Shown: positions 1 through 9,897, counted from the stretch's first letter. The stretch is 64,000 nucleotides of DNA from Fodinibacter sp963747405 (GCA_963747405.1 CAVVFG010000007.1:489083-553082); one strand, 5' to 3'. A program made the numbers and translations. The notes: generated by a model not told the origin, from the letters alone.

Positions 1-101
1 CCGGCGCCCCCCTCGAGACCACCCCGGCCGCGCACGTGCACGGGGTCGAGCGCACGCTGTGGCTGGTCGACGCCGACGCCGCCGCCGAGCTGGAGCGCTG
101 A
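1..101 (+). CDS. pgl: 6-phosphogluconolactonase, C-terminal end (partial)
   Basis: Only the last 32 codons are present; the frame enters at base 3 and stops with TGA at 99-101. The tail contains the run RTLWLVDADAAAEL, which resembles the C-terminus of actinobacterial 6-phosphogluconolactonases (usually RTLWLLD followed by an Ala-rich helix). Context agrees: in Actinobacteria pgl closes the tkt-tal-zwf-opcA-pgl cluster next to secG and the triose-phosphate genes, and those follow here. The enzyme hydrolyses 6-phosphogluconolactone in the oxidative pentose-phosphate pathway. The call rests on a short tail plus gene order, so it is moderately sure. Confidence 0.6.
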   Translation, partial: GAPLETTPAAHVHGVERTLWLVDADAAAELER

Positions 102-105
102 GGGC

Positions 106-609
106 ATGGGCTTCCTCGACCGGCTGCGCGGCCGCGACGACCCCGCCACCACGCCCGACGACGACCCGGATGCCGTGAGCGGCGCCGGCGGCGACGACGA
201 CCTCGCCGGGGTCGACGCGGTGGAGGAGATCGGCATCCGCCGGCTCACCGCCGAGGAGGAGGCGACCCTGGAGGCGGCCCGCGCCGGCTACGCAGCGCAC
301 GGCATCGACCCCGCCGACCTGGCCAGCATCGCCGCCGCGTACGACCGCGCCCTCGACGACCTCGGCGACGAGGACTCCTCCGGGGTGGTCGAGGTGCTCG
401 GCACCGCGGTGGGTGACCACCTGGTGGCCGCCGCCGGCTACCGCTGGGTGGTCAGCAGCGACCCGTTCGGCACCGACCTCGCCGTGGAGCCCCCGCGCCG
501 CGGGGTGCCGGTGGTGACCCGGATGCTGGTGGCCACCCGCTGGCTGGGCCGCGAGCGCGGGTGGGTTCCAGGCGTCGTCGGGCACCTCGCGCAGGTCGGC
601 CGCAGCTGA
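106..609 (+). CDS. DUF3806-type protein
   Basis: 167 residues, ATG only four bases after the pgl stop, so probably co-transcribed with it. The first 55 residues are acidic and low complexity (Asp/Ala/Gly rich) and look disordered. The remainder forms a compact alpha/beta region with YRWVVSSDPFGTDLAV near residues 111-126 followed by a Val/Thr-rich segment; this resembles DUF3806 proteins, which often sit beside pgl in Micrococcales. No catalytic motif, signal peptide or membrane segment is visible. It ends 9 bp before the convergent rbpA stop. Function unknown. Confidence 0.75.
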   Translation: MGFLDRLRGRDDPATTPDDDPDAVSGAGGDDDLAGVDAVEEIGIRRLTAEEEATLEAARAGYAAHGIDPADLASIAAAYDRALDDLGDEDSSGVVEVLGTAVGDHLVAAAGYRWVVSSDPFGTDLAVEPPRRGVPVVTRMLVATRWLGRERGWVPGVVGHLAQVGRS

Positions 610-618
610 CCCGCGCAG

Positions 619-969
619 CTACTGGATCAGGCCGCGGTCGCGCAGCGTCTGCAGGGCCTCGTCGAGGATGGCCTCGCCGTCCTCGTCGGAGCGGCGCTCC
701 TTGACGTAGGCGAGGTGGGTCTTGTAGGGCTCGACCCGGGGCGCCGCCGGGGGGTTCTCCCGGTCGCGCCCGGCCGGCAGGCCGCAGCGCGGGCAGTCCC
801 ACTGCTCGGGGATGGCCAGCCCGGGCTCCTCGGAGAAGCTCGGGCGGGTCTCGTGCCCGTTGGAGCACCAGAACGAGACGTGCACCCGTGGGGCCACCTC
901 GCCGCGCTCGGCCTCGCCCATCGGGCCCGCACCCACGCGCGACCCACGGATCGCGTTACCACCAGCCAT
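619..969 (-). CDS. rbpA: RNA polymerase-binding protein RbpA
   Basis: 116 residues, the usual length for RbpA, an actinobacteria-specific activator that binds RNA polymerase and the principal sigma factor and stabilises the open complex. Visible features: an N-terminal tail with GNAIRGSRVGAGPMGE, a zinc-ribbon-like core with a Cys around residue 34 and a CPRC pair near 59-62 (WDCPRCGLPAG), a basic linker with VEPYKTHLAYVKERRS, and a C-terminal sigma-interaction helix ending in LQTLRDRGLIQ. ATG at 969. It lies 15 bp downstream of secG on the same strand, the usual neighbourhood. Confidence is high because the whole length matches the family. Confidence 0.96.
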   Translation of the reverse strand: MAGGNAIRGSRVGAGPMGEAERGEVAPRVHVSFWCSNGHETRPSFSEEPGLAIPEQWDCPRCGLPAGRDRENPPAAPRVEPYKTHLAYVKERRSDEDGEAILDEALQTLRDRGLIQ

Positions 970-984
970 GTCTACCTATTCCTG

Positions 985-1227
985 TCAGGCGAAGCGAGCG
1001 AGGACGCCGAGGGCCACGACGACGGTGAACCACACCAGTGCGACCCCGACGGTGATCCGGTCGAGGTTGCGCTCGGCGACCGAGCTGCCACCCAGCGAGC
1101 TGGACATGCCACCGCCGAACATGTCGGACAGGCCACCGCCCTTGCCCTTGTGCAGCAGGATCAGCAGGGTCAGGAACAGGCCGGTGAGGACCAGGAGGAT
1201 CTCGAGGCCGATTTGTACCGCTTGCAC
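985..1227 (-). CDS. secG: Preprotein translocase subunit SecG
   Basis: 80 residues with two hydrophobic helices (about 5-25 and 58-76) separated by a Gly/Ser-rich loop containing LLHKGKGGGLSDMFGGG, the signature of SecG. It is the small accessory subunit of the SecYEG channel in the cytoplasmic membrane. GTG start at 1227. It stands between tpiA upstream and rbpA downstream on the same strand, the standard gap-pgk-tpiA-secG order of Actinobacteria. Confidence 0.96.
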   Translation of the reverse strand: MQAVQIGLEILLVLTGLFLTLLILLHKGKGGGLSDMFGGGMSSSLGGSSVAERNLDRITVGVALVWFTVVVALGVLARFA

Positions 1228-1315
1228 GAGCAGTCCTTCGGGTGGGTCGGGGGCAACCGCTCAAGGATAACCGTTGACGGCGCCGGCCGCGGTAGGCCCC
1301 CGGCGGGCCGGGAGG

Positions 1316-2113
1316 TCAGGAGGTCTGCAGGTGGTCGCGGAAGCGACAGATCGCGGCGAACTCGACCGGGTCGATCGAGGCCCCGCCGACGAGCGCACCG
1401 TCGACGTCCTCCTTGGCCATGATGGCCGCGACGTTGCCCGACTTGACCGAGCCGCCGTAGAGAACCCGGATGCCGTCGGCCACGTCACCGCTGTAGAGCT
1501 CGGCAAGCTTGGTGCGGATGGCCGCGCACACCTCCTGCGCGTCCTCGGGCGTGGCGACCTCACCGGTGCCGATCGCCCAGATCGGCTCGTACGCGACGAC
1601 GACGCTCCTCGCCTGCTCGACCGGCACGTCCTTCAGGCCCGCCTCGACCTGGGCGAGCACGTGCTCGACGTGGGTGCCGGCCTGGCGGATCTCGAGGCCC
1701 TCGCCGCAGCAGAAGATCGGCGTGATGCCGTGCCGGAAGGCGGCCTGGACCTTGGCGCCCACGACCTCGTCGCTCTCGGCGTGGTACTCGCGCCGCTCGC
1801 TGTGGCCGACCGTGACGTAGGCACAGCCGAGCTTGGCGAGGAAGGCACCGCTGATCTCGCCGGTGTAGGCGCCGGCGTCGTGCACGGAGAGGTCCTGGGC
1901 GCCGTGCTTGAGCTCGAGGCGGTCACCGTCGATCAGCGTCTGCACGCTGCGGATGTCGGTGAACGGCGGCAGCACCGCCACCTCGACGGCACCGAAGTCG
2001 TGCTTGCCGTCCTTGAGGGTCCAGTCGAGCTTCTGCACGAGGTGGGTGGCCTGGAGGTGGTCCAGGTTCATCTTCCAGTTCCCCGCCATGAGGGGGGTGC
2101 GGCCGACGGTCAT
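1316..2113 (-). CDS. tpiA: Triose-phosphate isomerase
   Basis: 265 residues, typical length. Interconverts dihydroxyacetone phosphate and glyceraldehyde 3-phosphate in glycolysis. Family motifs: N-terminal GNWKMN (substrate Lys), GHSERR around the electrophilic His, and AYEPIWAIGTG carrying the catalytic Glu in the hinge of the mobile loop; the C-terminal phosphate-binding motif YGGSVKSGN is also present. The ATG at 2113 lies four bases after the pgk stop, so the two genes are probably translationally linked. Part of the pgk-tpiA-secG-rbpA run on the minus strand. Confidence 0.98.
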   Translation of the reverse strand: MTVGRTPLMAGNWKMNLDHLQATHLVQKLDWTLKDGKHDFGAVEVAVLPPFTDIRSVQTLIDGDRLELKHGAQDLSVHDAGAYTGEISGAFLAKLGCAYVTVGHSERREYHAESDEVVGAKVQAAFRHGITPIFCCGEGLEIRQAGTHVEHVLAQVEAGLKDVPVEQARSVVVAYEPIWAIGTGEVATPEDAQEVCAAIRTKLAELYSGDVADGIRVLYGGSVKSGNVAAIMAKEDVDGALVGGASIDPVEFAAICRFRDHLQTS

Positions 2114-2117
2114 GCGG

Positions 2118-3323
2118 TCAGTGCTCCTTCGTGAGGATGGCGATGCCGGGCAGTTCCTTGCCCTCGAGGTACTCCAGCGACGCTCCGCCGCCGGTGGAGA
2201 TGTGGCCGAACTGGTCGTCGCGGAAGCCGAGCTGGCGCACTGCGGCCGCCGAGTCGCCGCCGCCGACGACGGTCAGGGCGCCCTTCTCGGTGACCTCGAC
2301 GAGGGCCTGCGCGAGCCGCAGCGTGCCGGCGGCGAACGGCTCCATCTCGAACGCGCCCATCGGGCCGTTCCAGAAGACCGTGCGGGTGTCGGCGAGCTTC
2401 TCGGCGTAGAGCTGCGCCGACTCCGGGCCGATGTCCAGGCCCATCATGTCGGCCGGGATGGCATCGGCCTCGACCGTGACGGTCTCGGTGTCGGCGGAGA
2501 ACTCGCGGCCGCACACGATGTCGACGGGCAGCACGATCTCGACCCCGGTGTCCTGCGCGCGCTGCAGGTAGTCCTTGCAGGCGTCGACGCTCTCGGCGTC
2601 GAACAGGCTCTTGCCGATCTCGTGGCCCTGGGCCGCGAGGAAGGTGAACACCATGCCGCCGCCGATGAGCAGGCGGTCGGCCGTGCGCATCAGGTTGTCG
2701 ATGACGGCCAGCTTGTCGGCGACCTTCGCGCCACCGAGCACCACGGCATACGGGCGCTCGGGGTCGACCGTGAGGCGCTTGAGCACCTCGACCTCGGTGG
2801 CCACCAGGCCGCCCATCGCCGCGGGCAGCCGGGTGGCGACGTCGTAGACCGACGCCTGCTTGCGGTGCACGACGCCGAAGCCGTCGGAGACGTAGGCGTC
2901 GGCCAGGCCCGCGAGGGCGTCGGCGAACCCGGCGCGCTCGGCGTCGGTCTTGGCGGTCTCGCCCGGGTTGAACCGGAGGTTCTCGAGCAGCACGACGTCA
3001 CCGTCGGACATGCCCGCCACCGCGGCCCGGGCGCTCTCGCCCACCGTGTCGGTGGCGAAGGCGACCGGGCGGCCGAGCAGCTCGCCGAGCCGGCCCACGA
3101 CCGGGGCCAGCGAGTAGCGCTCCTCGGGAGCGCCCTTGGGCCGGCCGAGGTGGGCGCACACGATGACGCGTGCGCCCGCCTCGGCGAGGCTGGAGATGGT
3201 CGGGACCGACGCCCGGATGCGCCCGTCGTCCGTGATCGTCGTCCCGTCGAGCGGCACGTTGAGGTCGGAGCGGACGAGCACGCGCTTGCCGCGCAGGTCG
3301 CCGAGGGAGGCGATGTCACCCAT
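2118..3323 (-). CDS. pgk: Phosphoglycerate kinase
   Basis: 401 residues, full length. Transfers phosphate from 1,3-bisphosphoglycerate to ADP. Visible motifs: N-terminal KRVLVRSDLNVPLD, AHLGRPKG (substrate-binding His and Arg), LENLRFNPGE, VLGGAKVADKL, FWNGPMGAFE, and the C-terminal nucleotide loop GGGDSAAAV followed by HISTGGGASLEYLEGK. ATG at 3323. It lies 22 bp after the gap stop and is followed directly by tpiA, forming the standard gap-pgk-tpiA operon. Confidence 0.98.
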   Translation of the reverse strand: MGDIASLGDLRGKRVLVRSDLNVPLDGTTITDDGRIRASVPTISSLAEAGARVIVCAHLGRPKGAPEERYSLAPVVGRLGELLGRPVAFATDTVGESARAAVAGMSDGDVVLLENLRFNPGETAKTDAERAGFADALAGLADAYVSDGFGVVHRKQASVYDVATRLPAAMGGLVATEVEVLKRLTVDPERPYAVVLGGAKVADKLAVIDNLMRTADRLLIGGGMVFTFLAAQGHEIGKSLFDAESVDACKDYLQRAQDTGVEIVLPVDIVCGREFSADTETVTVEADAIPADMMGLDIGPESAQLYAEKLADTRTVFWNGPMGAFEMEPFAAGTLRLAQALVEVTEKGALTVVGGGDSAAAVRQLGFRDDQFGHISTGGGASLEYLEGKELPGIAILTKEH

Positions 3324-3345
3324 GGTCGGATCGGTCCCGTTCGCT

Positions 3346-4350
<1,005 letters not shown>

Positions 4351-4494
4351 GGTGTGTGCTGCCTTCCACTTGATGCGGCGTGCCGCAGGTCAGCGGCACC
4401 TTGGGTCACCTCCACCCTAGTCCTGTCGCCAGGGGCGCCCGACACCGTCCGGGGTACGGGCGGGTAACCCCCTGCGCAGCACCTGCTGGGCAGC

Positions 4495-5475
4495 TCAGGT
4501 GTCGAGCATGTCCGGGGTCAGCACGGCCTCGGTGTTGGGGATGCCGTCGTCGGCGGCGCGCTTGTCGGCCATCGCGAGCAGCCGGCGGATGCGGCCCGCC
4601 ACGGCGTCCTTGGTCATCGGCGGCTGGGCCAGCTGGCCGAGCTCCTCGAGCGATGCCTGCTTGTGCTGCAGGCGCAGCTCCCCGGCCTCGCGCAGGTGGT
4701 CGGGGATGTCGTCGCCGAGGATCTCCAGCGCCCGCTCCACGCGCGCCCCGGCGGCCACCGCCGCCCGGGCCGAGCGGCGCAGGTTGGCGTCGTCGAAGTT
4801 GGCCAGCCGGTTCGCGGTGGCGCGGACCTCCCGCCGGATACGGCGCTCCTCCCAGGCGAGGACGGCATCGTGGGCGCCGAGCCGGGTGAGCATCACCCCG
4901 ATGGCGTCACCGTCGCGGATGACGACCCGGTCCACACCGCGCACCTCGCGGGCCTTGGCCGAGATGCCCATCCGGCGGGCCGCCCCGACCAGGGCGAGGG
5001 CCGCCTCCGGCCCGGGGCAGGTGATCTCGAGCGCCGAGGAGCGGCCGGGCTCGGTGAGCGAGCCGTGGGCCAGGAACGCCCCGCGCCAGGCGGCCTCGGC
5101 GTCGCACACCGAGCCACTGACCACCTTGGGCGGCAGGCCGCGCACCGGTCGTCCCCGGCTGTCGATCAGGCCGGTCTGCCGGGCCAGCGACTCGCCGTCC
5201 TGCACGACCCGCACGACGTAGCGGCTGCCCTTGCGCAGCCCACCCGCCGCGAGCACGAGGACCTCGGGGGTGTGGCCGTAGACCTCGGTGAGCTCGCGCC
5301 GCAGGCGCCGGGCGGCGTTGGCGGTGTCGAGCTCGGCCTCGACGACGATGCGCCCCCCGATGATGTGCAGCCCCCCGGCGAACCTCAGCATGGCGGCGAC
5401 CTCGGACTTGCGGCAGCACGGCTTGGTCACCACGTGCCTGCTCAGCTCGTCCTTGACCTTCGCCGTCATCGCCAT
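4495..5475 (-). CDS. whiA: DNA-binding protein WhiA (sporulation/division regulator)
   Basis: 326 residues with the start taken at the ATG at 5475 (MAMTAKVKDELSR); an ATG two codons downstream (5469) or three upstream (5484) is also possible. WhiA has an N-terminal LAGLIDADG-like region (here about residues 20-200, with TKPCCRKSEVAAMLRFAGG) and a C-terminal helix-turn-helix (LEELGQLAQPPMTKDAVAGR, about 270-310). In Streptomyces it activates division and sporulation genes together with WhiB; in non-sporulating relatives it affects division and metabolism. It sits in the universal yvcK-whiA arrangement 20 bp downstream of yvcK. Confidence 0.96.
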   Translation of the reverse strand: MAMTAKVKDELSRHVVTKPCCRKSEVAAMLRFAGGLHIIGGRIVVEAELDTANAARRLRRELTEVYGHTPEVLVLAAGGLRKGSRYVVRVVQDGESLARQTGLIDSRGRPVRGLPPKVVSGSVCDAEAAWRGAFLAHGSLTEPGRSSALEITCPGPEAALALVGAARRMGISAKAREVRGVDRVVIRDGDAIGVMLTRLGAHDAVLAWEERRIRREVRATANRLANFDDANLRRSARAAVAAGARVERALEILGDDIPDHLREAGELRLQHKQASLEELGQLAQPPMTKDAVAGRIRRLLAMADKRAADDGIPNTEAVLTPDMLDT

Positions 5476-5495
5476 GGCCGTCATCCTGCCACGCG

Positions 5496-6452
5496 TCACC
5501 GGGCCGGTCTCGGGCTGGTGAGAATGTCCCGGAGGGCCGCCGCGTAGCGCAGCGGATCGTGCTCGCCGGGTCGGTCGCGGTGGCCCACGGGGGTCACGAA
5601 GAGCTGCGCGCCGAGCCGCAGGCACTGCTGCGCGAGAACCGTTTCGTCGTCGACGACGGCAGGGTCGGCGAGCACCGCGTCGAGGCGCAGGTGGGGGGCG
5701 AGCGTGACGAAGGTCTCCAGGTGGCGGCCCGCGCTGAAGCCGGCCGTCTCGCCCGTGCCGGGGTCGAGGTTGAGCACGAGGAGGCGGCGTGCGCGGGTGA
5801 CGCCGAGCGCCTCGGCGACCTCGGGCACCAGCAGGTGGGTGGTGACCGACGTGAACCACGAGCCGGGGCCCAGCACCACCCAGTCGGCGCTGCGGATGGC
5901 GGCCACCGACTCCGGGTAGGCGGGCGGGTCGGACGGGACGAGGCGCACGGCCCGCACCTCACCGGGGGTCACGGCGACCTGCGCCTGCCCGCTCACGACC
6001 TGGACGGCATCCGGCCGGTCGGGGTCGAGGCCGGTGACGTCGGCCTCGATCGTGAGCGGGACGGCCGCCATCGGCAGCACCCGGCCCTGGGCCTGGAGCA
6101 GCCGCCCCACCAGGTCGAGCCCGGCGACGGGGTCGTCGTGCAGCTCCCAGAGGGCGACGATGAGCAGGTTGCCCAGGTTGTGCCCGCCCAGCGGCCCGTC
6201 GCCGGCGAAGCGGTGCTGGAGCACGTCGCGCCAGGTCTGGCCCCACTCGCTCTCGCTGCACAGCGCGGCCAGTGCCATCCGCAGGTCGCCGGGGGGCAGC
6301 ACCCCGAACTCGTCGCGCAGCCGGCCCGAGGAGCCGCCGTCGTCGGCGACCGTGACGATGGCGGTGATCTCGTCGGTGACGTAGCGCAGGGCGGTGAGCG
6401 TGGCGGCCAGACCGTGGCCGCCACCCAGCGCGGCGACGACCGGCCCGGTCAC
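5496..6452 (-). CDS. yvcK: YvcK/CofD-like gluconeogenesis factor
   Basis: 318 residues. The start is set at the GTG at 6452, because it gives the canonical N-terminus VVAALGGGHGLAATL and overlaps the rapZ stop in a GTGA. Family motifs: TVADDGGSSGRLR near residue 40, LPPGDLRMAL, GHNLGNLL, and LGPGSWFTSV near 190. YvcK proteins bind UDP-sugars and are needed for normal cell shape and growth on gluconeogenic carbon; the fold resembles CofD, but the genomic context (rapZ-yvcK-whiA) points to YvcK rather than an F420 transferase. Confidence 0.93.
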   Translation of the reverse strand: MTGPVVAALGGGHGLAATLTALRYVTDEITAIVTVADDGGSSGRLRDEFGVLPPGDLRMALAALCSESEWGQTWRDVLQHRFAGDGPLGGHNLGNLLIVALWELHDDPVAGLDLVGRLLQAQGRVLPMAAVPLTIEADVTGLDPDRPDAVQVVSGQAQVAVTPGEVRAVRLVPSDPPAYPESVAAIRSADWVVLGPGSWFTSVTTHLLVPEVAEALGVTRARRLLVLNLDPGTGETAGFSAGRHLETFVTLAPHLRLDAVLADPAVVDDETVLAQQCLRLGAQLFVTPVGHRDRPGEHDPLRYAAALRDILTSPRPAR

Positions 6453-7360
6453 TCGCGCCCCAGGTCGCGGTGCACGACGAAGCTGGCCACCTGCTCGGTC
6501 GTGAGCCGTGCGGCGACCGCCTGGGTCATCGCCACCGAGCGGTGCTTGCCCCCGGTGCACCCGATCGCGATCGTGGCGTAGCGGCGGCCCTCGCGCAGGT
6601 AGCCCTCGGTCACCGGCTCCATCAGGGCGATGACGCGGTCGAGGAACTCGGTGGCCCCGGGCTGGCCCATGACCCAGTCGGCGACCGGGGCGTCGGCCCC
6701 GGTGAGCGCCTTGAGCTCGGGCACCCAGAACGGGTTGGGCAGGAAGCGCATGTCGAAGACGAAGTCGGCGTCGAGCGGCACGCCGTACTTGAACCCGAAC
6801 GACATCAGCGCCAGCCGCACGCTCGGCCCCTCCGCGGCTCCGAGCAGCGGGGTGAGCTTGCGCCCGAGCTGGTGCACGTTCAGCCCGGAGGTGTCGATGA
6901 CCACCTGGGCGTCGGCGCGCAGGTCACCCAGCATCTCGCGCTCGGCCTGGATGCCGTCGAGCAGCCGGCCGTCGCCCTGCAGCGGGTGCGGGCGCCGCAC
7001 GCTCTCGAACCGGCGGACCAGGGCCTCGTCGGTGGCGTCGAGGAAGATCAGGTGCGGCTGCCAGCCGGCATCGCGCAGCGCGGCCAGCCCGGCCTGCAGC
7101 TCGGAACGGAAGGCGCGGGCCCGTACGTCGACCACGGCGGCGATGCGCAGGTCGCTGACCCCCGAGTCGCGCACCTCGCTCGCCAGGTCGGCCATGGCGG
7201 CGAGCAGCTGCGGCGGGAGGTTGTCGACCACGTACCAGCCACGGTCCTCGATGACGTTGGCAGCCGTCGACCGCCCCGCCCCGCTCATCCCGGTGACGAT
7301 GACGAAGTCGGTGGGGCGCGGCACCGGCGTGAGGTCGCCGCCCGGCTCGTCGTCAGCCAC
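6449..7360 (-). CDS. rapZ: RNase adapter protein RapZ (P-loop nucleotide-binding)
   Basis: 303 residues with start at the GTG at 7360, which overlaps the uvrC stop by eight bases; a GTG at 7378 would add six residues. N-terminal Walker A motif VTGMSGAGRSTAANV, and the C-terminal domain contains FGFKYGVPLDADFVFDMRFLPNP and IAIGCTGGKHRS, which are diagnostic of the family. In E. coli RapZ controls glmS through small RNAs; in Actinobacteria it is retained next to yvcK and whiA with unclear role. Gene overlap on both sides suggests translational coupling in uvrC-rapZ-yvcK. Confidence 0.94.
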   Translation of the reverse strand: MADDEPGGDLTPVPRPTDFVIVTGMSGAGRSTAANVIEDRGWYVVDNLPPQLLAAMADLASEVRDSGVSDLRIAAVVDVRARAFRSELQAGLAALRDAGWQPHLIFLDATDEALVRRFESVRRPHPLQGDGRLLDGIQAEREMLGDLRADAQVVIDTSGLNVHQLGRKLTPLLGAAEGPSVRLALMSFGFKYGVPLDADFVFDMRFLPNPFWVPELKALTGADAPVADWVMGQPGATEFLDRVIALMEPVTEGYLREGRRYATIAIGCTGGKHRSVAMTQAVAARLTTEQVASFVVHRDLGRE

Positions 7361-9371
7361 GGCCCGCTCGATCGGCACGGTCTGCCCCTTCGTCGTCGAC
7401 CACCTCGCCGGTGGCGAGGTTGACCGCCGGCATGCTGTCGGCGCTCGACCCCAACTGTGCCGCAACCACCGCTGCCAGCGCAGGCCCGATGCCGGGCACG
7501 GCCGCGAGCTCGTCGACCGAGGCGGCCCGGATGCGCTTGACCGAGCCGAACGCCTTGAGCAGCGCCTTGCGGCGCTTCTCGCCCAGGCCCGGGATGCCGT
7601 CGAGCTGGCTGGTGGTCATCGCCTTGGAGCGCCGCTGGCGGTGGAAGGTGACCGCGAACCGGTGCGCCTCGTCGCGCAGCCGCTGCAGGAGGTAGAGGCC
7701 CTCGCTGGTGCGGGGCAGCACCACGGGGTACTCCTCCCCCGGCACCCAGACCTCCTCGAGCCGCTTGGCGAGCCCGACGACCGCGACGTCGACGACCCCG
7801 ACGTCCTCGAGGGCCCGTGCGGCGGCGTTGACCTGCGGCAGGCCACCGTCGACAACGACCAGGTTGGGCCGGTAGGCGAAGCGCGCGGGACGCGACCCGA
7901 CCTCGGCAGCCGCCTCACCGGCATCCGCGGCAGTCGAGGCGTCCGGCGCCTCCACCTCGGCCAGCTCGGCCTCCTCGGCGCGGCCGCGGCGGAACCGGCG
8001 GGTGAGCACCTCGTGCATCGCGGCGGTGTCGTCGGTGGCCCCGGTCTCGTCGCCGCGCACGATGAACCGGCGGTACTCCGACTTGCGCGGCAGGCCGTCC
8101 TCGAAGACGACCATCGAGCCGACGACCTGCGTTCCCTGCACGTGGCTGATGTCGAAGCACTCGATGCGCAGTGGGGCCTCGTCGAGCTCGAGGGCGTCCT
8201 GGAGCTGCTGCAGCGCCTGGCTGCGGGTGGTGAGGTCGCCGGCCCGGGTGACCTTGTGCCGGGCCAGGCTCTGGGTGGCGTTGCGGGCGACGGTCTCCAT
8301 CAGGGTGCGCTTGTCGCCGCGGCGGGGCACCCGGAGGTCGACCCGGCTGCCGCGCAGGGTCGACAACCACAGCGAGAGGGCCTCGGCGTCGTCGGGCAGC
8401 ACCGGCACGAGCACCTCACGCGGCACGGCGTCGCCGGCCTCGCTGCCGTAGACCTGCTGGAGCAGGTGCTCGACGACGTCGGGCGTGGTCTCGGCGTCGC
8501 GCTCGGCCACCCAGCCGCGCTGGCCGCGCACCCGTCCGCCGCGCACGTGGAAGAGCTGCACCGCCACCTCGAGCTCGTCCTCGGCCAGGGCGAACACGTC
8601 GGCGTCGGTGGCGTCGGGCAGCACCACGGCCGACTTCTCGAGCACCCGCTCCAGCGCCCCGATGTCGTCACGCAGGCGGGCGGCCCGCTCGAAGTCGAGC
8701 TCGGCGGCAGCCCCCTTCATCTCCTTGGTGAGGCGGGTGACGAACCGCCCGGTCTCGCCCGCCATGAAGTCGCAGAAGTCCTCGGCGATCTCGCGGTGGC
8801 GCGCCGCGTCGACCCGGCCGACGCAGGGGGCGCTGCACTTGTCGATGTAGCCCAGCAGGCAGGGGCGGCCGACCTGGCTGGCGCGTGTGAACACGCCGGC
8901 GGAGCAGGTGCGCACCGGGAAGACGCGCAGCGCGAGGTCGAGGGTCTCGCGGATCGCCCAGGCGTGCGCGTAGGGCCCGAAGTAGCGCGTGCCCTTGCGC
9001 TTGGCGCCGCGCATCACCTGCGCCCGCGGGAACTCCTCGCCCAGGGTCACCGCGAGGTAGGGGTAGGACTTGTCGTCGCGGTACCTGACGTTGAACCGCG
9101 GGTCGAATTCCTTGATCCACGCGTACTCGAGCTGCAGTGCCTCGACCTCGGTCGTGACGACGGTCCACTCGACGCTGGCGCCGGTGCGCACCATGGTGGC
9201 GGTGCGGTGGTGCAGCGCTGCGACATCCTGGAAGTAGGAGGACAGCCGCTGGCGCAGGTTCTTGGCCTTGCCGACGTAGATGACCCGGCCGTCCCGGTCA
9301 CGGAACCGGTAGACGCCGGGGTCGGTCGGGATCTCTCCCGGCCGGGGACGGTAGGTCGAGGGGTCAGCCAC
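7353..9371 (-). CDS. uvrC: Excinuclease ABC subunit C
   Basis: 672 residues. GIY-YIG nuclease at the N-terminus (DPGVYRFRD, then VIYVGKAKNLRQRL, about residues 19-45), a Cys-rich patch (CSAGVFTRA and CLLGYIDKCSAPC), a UVR motif around 200-235, an RNase H-like nuclease with ECFDISHVQGT and VVDGGLPQVNAA, and tandem helix-hairpin-helix motifs near the end (IPGLGEKRRKALLKAF, VPGIGPALA). UvrC makes both incisions in nucleotide-excision repair. GTG start at 9371. About 60 residues between the RNase H motifs and GGLPQV are a low-complexity Ala/Glu-rich insert, seen also in relatives. Confidence 0.97.
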   Translation of the reverse strand: MADPSTYRPRPGEIPTDPGVYRFRDRDGRVIYVGKAKNLRQRLSSYFQDVAALHHRTATMVRTGASVEWTVVTTEVEALQLEYAWIKEFDPRFNVRYRDDKSYPYLAVTLGEEFPRAQVMRGAKRKGTRYFGPYAHAWAIRETLDLALRVFPVRTCSAGVFTRASQVGRPCLLGYIDKCSAPCVGRVDAARHREIAEDFCDFMAGETGRFVTRLTKEMKGAAAELDFERAARLRDDIGALERVLEKSAVVLPDATDADVFALAEDELEVAVQLFHVRGGRVRGQRGWVAERDAETTPDVVEHLLQQVYGSEAGDAVPREVLVPVLPDDAEALSLWLSTLRGSRVDLRVPRRGDKRTLMETVARNATQSLARHKVTRAGDLTTRSQALQQLQDALELDEAPLRIECFDISHVQGTQVVGSMVVFEDGLPRKSEYRRFIVRGDETGATDDTAAMHEVLTRRFRRGRAEEAELAEVEAPDASTAADAGEAAAEVGSRPARFAYRPNLVVVDGGLPQVNAAARALEDVGVVDVAVVGLAKRLEEVWVPGEEYPVVLPRTSEGLYLLQRLRDEAHRFAVTFHRQRRSKAMTTSQLDGIPGLGEKRRKALLKAFGSVKRIRAASVDELAAVPGIGPALAAVVAAQLGSSADSMPAVNLATGEVVDDEGADRADRAGRG

Positions 9372-9396
9372 CCGGCAACCCTACGACCAGGGTCGG

Positions 9397-9897
9397 TCAG
9401 GTGACCGTGATGCCGTCGCCGCTGACGGTCACGCTCTTGGGGGGCAGGGGCTGGGTGGCGGGCCCCTGCCTGACGGCGCCGGTGGCGATGTCGAAGGTCG
9501 AACCGTGGCACGGGCAGGTGATGACGCCGTCGGAGACGCCGTTGACCGTGCAGCCCTGGTGCGTGCACACCGCCGAGAAGGCCTTGAAGTCGCCGGCGGT
9601 CGGCTGGGTGACGACCACCTTGAGGGCGTCGAAGACCCGGCCCCCGCCCACCGGGATGTCCGCCGCGGCGATGGCGTCGCCGGCGGCCGACGCGGCGCCC
9701 GACGCGACGGAGCCGGCGGCGCTGGAGACGGCGTCGCCGGCGCTCGAGCCGCAGGCGGCGAGCCCGGCGGTACCGACCACGGCCACCCCTGCCGCCAGCA
9801 GGCTCTCGCGGCGCGAGAAGCAGGCGCAGGGCGTGGCGGAGGCGCCGGCGTCGGTGGTCGCGGGGGCGGGCGTCGTGGTGGGGTGCTCGGTGCTCAT
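9397..9897 (-). CDS. Secreted Rieske [2Fe-2S] protein with twin-arginine signal and lipobox
   Basis: 166 residues from the ATG at 9897. A twin-arginine signal (FSRRESLLAAG, Arg 29-30) is followed by a lipobox LAAC with Cys 49, so the mature protein is probably a Tat-exported lipoprotein. An Ala/Ser/Gly linker (about 50-80) leads into a Rieske domain. Cluster ligands are Cys111 and His113 in CTHQGC and Cys128 and His131 in CPCHGS; Cys116 and Cys130 would form the usual disulfide. It is short for a cytochrome bc subunit and has no bc1 partner nearby, so it resembles stand-alone actinobacterial Rieske lipoproteins of unknown electron partner. Confidence 0.9.
   Translation of the reverse strand: MSTEHPTTTPAPATTDAGASATPCACFSRRESLLAAGVAVVGTAGLAACGSSAGDAVSSAAGSVASGAASAAGDAIAAADIPVGGGRVFDALKVVVTQPTAGDFKAFSAVCTHQGCTVNGVSDGVITCPCHGSTFDIATGAVRQGPATQPLPPKSVTVSGDGITVT

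Noticed and set aside
6630..9404. 924-codon frame opposite rapZ and uvrC
   Set aside because: Covers two real genes on the other strand; no domain is recognisable.
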